A stretch of DNA of 51,685 nt, from NCBI RefSeq assembly GCF_947496875.1, contig NZ_CANMEH010000017.1, forward strand, positions 1-51,685, given 5' to 3'. Numbering within the stretch: the first letter of the stretch is position 1; each line of letters begins with the position of its first letter. The notes beneath the pieces are model-generated. The model saw only the letters and a program-made list of their open reading frames with translations. It had not been told where the DNA came from and made no database searches. This DNA comes from an uncultured Paracoccus sp. (GTDB taxonomy: Bacteria > Pseudomonadota > Alphaproteobacteria > Rhodobacterales > Rhodobacteraceae). This document shows, piece by piece, positions 49,383 to 51,685 of the stretch. The position numbers and the translations under genes are program-made.

Positions 49383-50762
49383 ATGACCTTTGCCTTCTAC
49401 GATCTGGAGACGACCGGCACTTCCCCTGCATTCGATCAGCCCCTGCAATTCGCTGCCATTTTGACGGATGATGCGCTCAGGGAGATCGAGCACGTCAATT
49501 TGCGTTGCCGCATCGCGCCGCATGTCATTCCGTCGCCTTGGGCGCTTGCAGTTACCGGGGTGCGCCCGGCGCAGCTCCTGGACCCGGCTTTGCCGACGTT
49601 CTTCGAGCTTGCGCAGCAAATCGGCGCGCTGATCAAGCGCTGGTCTCCCGCGATCTGGATCGGATTCAACAGCATCCGCTTCGATGAGGAAATGCTGCGC
49701 CAGGCTTTTTATCAGAACCTGCAGCCCGACATCTTCGCCACCCAGTTCAACGGCAACACGCGCTTCGATGTGCTGACCGCGCTCTATGCCGTCTGGTATC
49801 GTCAGCCTGACCTGTTTGAGTGGCCGGTCGAGGTGGACGGCAGGTTACGCTTCAATTTGGACCGCATAGCGCCGCTGAACGGCTTTGCTGCACACGACGC
49901 GCATGATGCGCTCGGCGATGTCGAGGCGACCATACACATCGCCCGCCGCATCGCCGACCGTGCCCCGGCGCTCTGGGCAGAATTGCTGGCCAACCGGGAC
50001 AAGGCGCATGTTCAAGCCAGCCTTGAAACCTACCAGCCCATGGCGCTGGTGGAGCGTTTTGGCGGCGGCCCGCCGCACGCGACCGTCGGCTGCTTCTGTG
50101 GCATGTCGGCCAGCAACGCCAATCAGGCGGCCTTCTTCGATCTTGATGCCACTGATCCGGCCGATCTCCTTGCGGCCGATGACGCAACGCTTTTTGCTGC
50201 CGTCGATGCCGCACCCAAGGTCATCCGGGCCTTCTCGATCAATAAGTCACCCGCTTTGCTTTCGGTCTCGACGCCCAGCGTTATCCAGGTGCAGCGGGCA
50301 CAGGTGATCGCTACTGCTCCTGACTTCCGGGCGCGGGTCGCGCAGGCTCTGGCCGCCCGCTTCCCCAAAGATCCTGCGGCACCGCTGCCTCCGGTAGAAA
50401 AGCAGATCTATGGCGGCTTCTACAGCCATGCGGACAAGACTCTCCTTGCCAAGTTCCAGCCTGCGGACTGGCGTCGACGGCAGGAGATCGTGTCCAGTCT
50501 TGTAGACCCCCGCCTGCGCCAGCTCGGCCGCCGCCTCGTCGCGTTTCACGCGCCCGATCTGCTCTCGACCGAAGAGCGCGGGCAATACGAGGCATGGTTG
50601 CGGGGGCGCTGGTCTGCACCGGAGGACCGGGAGACTGAATGGATGACCACGGTTCGCGCACACGCTGCTCTGGACGAGATGCGGGCCGATGAAGGGCTCG
50701 ATCTGGGACTTGTCGCCGAGATCGAGACATTCCTGCAACAGTTTGGTCTGCCGGAAAGCTAA
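49383..50762 (+). CDS. sbcB: Exonuclease I (SbcB)-like 3'-5' single-strand exonuclease
   Basis: 459 aa, close to E. coli ExoI (475 aa). The DEDDh catalytic set is visible: D7 and E9 in FAFYDLETTGTS, the second Asp in GFNSIRFDEEMLRQAFY, and His/Asp in AAHDAHDALGDVEATIH. The C-terminal ExoI-specific region follows (YGGFYSHADKTLLAKF, LGRRLVAFHAPDLL). ExoI degrades single-stranded DNA from the 3' end. Its presence on a conjugative element next to a WYL regulator is unusual. The WYL gene follows 52 bases later on the same strand. Confidence 0.88.
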   Translation: MTFAFYDLETTGTSPAFDQPLQFAAILTDDALREIEHVNLRCRIAPHVIPSPWALAVTGVRPAQLLDPALPTFFELAQQIGALIKRWSPAIWIGFNSIRFDEEMLRQAFYQNLQPDIFATQFNGNTRFDVLTALYAVWYRQPDLFEWPVEVDGRLRFNLDRIAPLNGFAAHDAHDALGDVEATIHIARRIADRAPALWAELLANRDKAHVQASLETYQPMALVERFGGGPPHATVGCFCGMSASNANQAAFFDLDATDPADLLAADDATLFAAVDAAPKVIRAFSINKSPALLSVSTPSVIQVQRAQVIATAPDFRARVAQALAARFPKDPAAPLPPVEKQIYGGFYSHADKTLLAKFQPADWRRRQEIVSSLVDPRLRQLGRRLVAFHAPDLLSTEERGQYEAWLRGRWSAPEDRETEWMTTVRAHAALDEMRADEGLDLGLVAEIETFLQQFGLPES

Positions 50763-50814
50763 CGATCAGAGGCTGTTCAGCTACCAGAATCATTTTATTG
50801 CGAGGGACTAATTT

Positions 50815-51633
50815 ATGGTTCTATACTCGCAACAGGTGAAGGAAAGGCTCGGTGTGCCCCGCAAACGGATCAAACAGCTGAACTGGGGTGCGGAGCGGCG
50901 TAACGAGTTCATCGAATTCCGGGTGTTCTGGCATGGCCGGATCAATCGCTCGGACCTGATGGAAACCTTCGGCATCTCACTCCAGCAGGCATCCCTCGAC
51001 CTGACGGGCTATGCTGATAGGTGGAAGCGGAACCTCGTCTATGACAAGAGCCAGCGTGCCTATGTCCGGGGGCGGAGCTTCAAGCCGCATTTCATAAAGC
51101 CTAGCGCCGAGGACTATCTCGCTCAGCTGCGTGCCCTCGATCAGGGCCTGGTCTCGCGCGAGCAGAGCTGGATCTGTCTGTTTCCAGGCTATGGAACCAC
51201 GCCGACACCCGCGGGGGGGATTGCGCCAGAAACCCTGCGCGAGGTGTTGACCGCCATTCATGAGCCATCGGCTCTTGAGGTAACCTACCAGTCGATGTCG
51301 CGCCCCGAGCCAAGCGCGCGCTGGATCGAGCCGCACTCACTGGCCTTCGACGGGTTTCGCTGGCACGCCCGTGCGTTCTGTCAGAATGACCAGGTGTTCA
51401 AGGATTTCCTGCTCTCCCGGATTGTCGAAACAGGCAAGCACGGGCCGGTCACGGCCGACCCTCAGAGTGATGTCGATTGGCACACGGAGGTCATCCTGGA
51501 AATCGGGCCGCATCCTGATCTTTCTCCAACGCAACGTCGTGCGATCGAGATGGATTATGGGATGGAGAACGAGCGCGCGCAGATTCCTGTGCGCAAGGCG
51601 CTGCTGTTCGGCTCTGTTGCACAAATCGCGTGA
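50815..51633 (+). pseudogene. WYL-domain regulator (BrxR/CapW-like), 3' end replaced by the IS
   Basis: Native coding runs for exactly 265 codons to base 51609; the last seven residues (GSVAQIA) and stop come from the insertion sequence. The N-terminal winged HTH contains RNEFIEFRVFWHGRINRSDL and FGISLQQASLDLTGYA, the typical opening of BrxR/CapW-type defence regulators. The WYL domain follows (LEVTYQSMSRPEPSARWIEP, LAFDGFRWHARAFC) and then the start of the WCX part. Such regulators repress BREX, CBASS and other defence operons and release on damage signals. About 20-30 C-terminal residues are probably lost, so repression may be impaired. Confidence 0.82.
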
Positions 51634-51685
51634 GGGATTCATCTCGTGAATCCAGCGTGGTAGCTGTGATGCATGAGCAGACCCA
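51610..51685 (+). mobile_element. Left end of an IS5-family (IS903-group-like) insertion sequence
   Basis: The left inverted repeat GGCTCTGTTGCACAAATCG begins at 51610 inside the WYL gene. The transposase start ATG at 51673 reads M-S-R-P, the usual start of this transposase group in Alphaproteobacteria. The element runs off the right edge in + orientation, as does the copy at the left edge. The nine bases before it (CTGCTGTTC) do not match the nine after the left-edge copy (CAGGCGATC), so the two ends are not a single simple insertion. Confidence 0.8.

Noticed and set aside
1..51685. tRNA, rRNA or integrase attachment site
   Set aside because: No tRNA cloverleaf, rRNA segment or integrase-like protein was recognised, so no att site can be proposed.

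Overview
The window is a high-GC segment of an alphaproteobacterial conjugative element, either a plasmid or an integrative conjugative element. Gene content and codon style fit Rhodobacterales, Sphingomonadales or Rhizobiales relatives; I cannot name a species. No integrase, tRNA, rRNA or CRISPR array was seen, so chromosomal integration cannot be decided from this window. Both edges are cut inside an IS5-family (IS903-group-like) insertion sequence in the same orientation: the last 77 bases of one copy at the left edge and the first 76 bases of another at the right edge. Each copy has truncated the 3' end of a resident gene.

Left third (about 0.5-19.3 kb): a long + strand array of accessory and maintenance genes. 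It holds ArdC antirestriction protein, DUF2958, a 716-aa ParB-like protein, a run of small poorly known proteins, a secreted-type thermonuclease homologue, a Phd/VapC toxin-antitoxin pair on the minus strand, an ArdB/KlcA antirestriction protein, a 1449-aa methyltransferase/Strawberry-notch helicase fusion, a Toprim protein, a DUF2493 protein, a small membrane protein and SSB. The spaces between these genes hold repeated, strongly folded leaders: three copies of a two-stem leader with compensatory changes, several hairpins abutting the Shine-Dalgarno, three copies of a GC hairpin plus TTTCGTTTCAGGAG cassette, and a 121-bp nested inverted repeat.

Middle (19.5-26.5 kb): regulation and replication. 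It holds an XRE regulator, two DUF2285-type genes (one frameshifted), an AlpA-like HTH protein, a RepA-type initiator whose 3' coding end contains an iteron-like origin, ParA, an orphan DNA methyltransferase, a ParG-like ribbon-helix-helix protein, DUF2840, the TraF peptidase, DUF736 and a VirB1-type lytic transglycosylase. The replication/partition genes overlap by ATGA junctions.

Conjugation (26.5-45.7 kb): a candidate oriT, relaxase, TraG coupling protein, CopG-like protein, then trbB-C-D-E-J-K-L-F-G-I, DUF2274 and a convergent TetR gene with two copies of a palindromic operator. A two-gene Gabija-type defence cassette (OLD-family nuclease GajA plus UvrD-like helicase GajB) is inserted between copG and trbB.

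Right end (45.9-51.7 kb): a LysR regulator, then a cargo group not assignable to a known system: a 706-aa HEAT-like protein with a C-terminal UPF0149 (YecA/YgfB-like) domain, an exonuclease I homologue transcribed divergently from it, and a BrxR/CapW-like WYL regulator cut by the IS. This trio is the best candidate in the window for an undescribed, possibly defence-related, system. All family names come from memory of sequence motifs, not from database searches.
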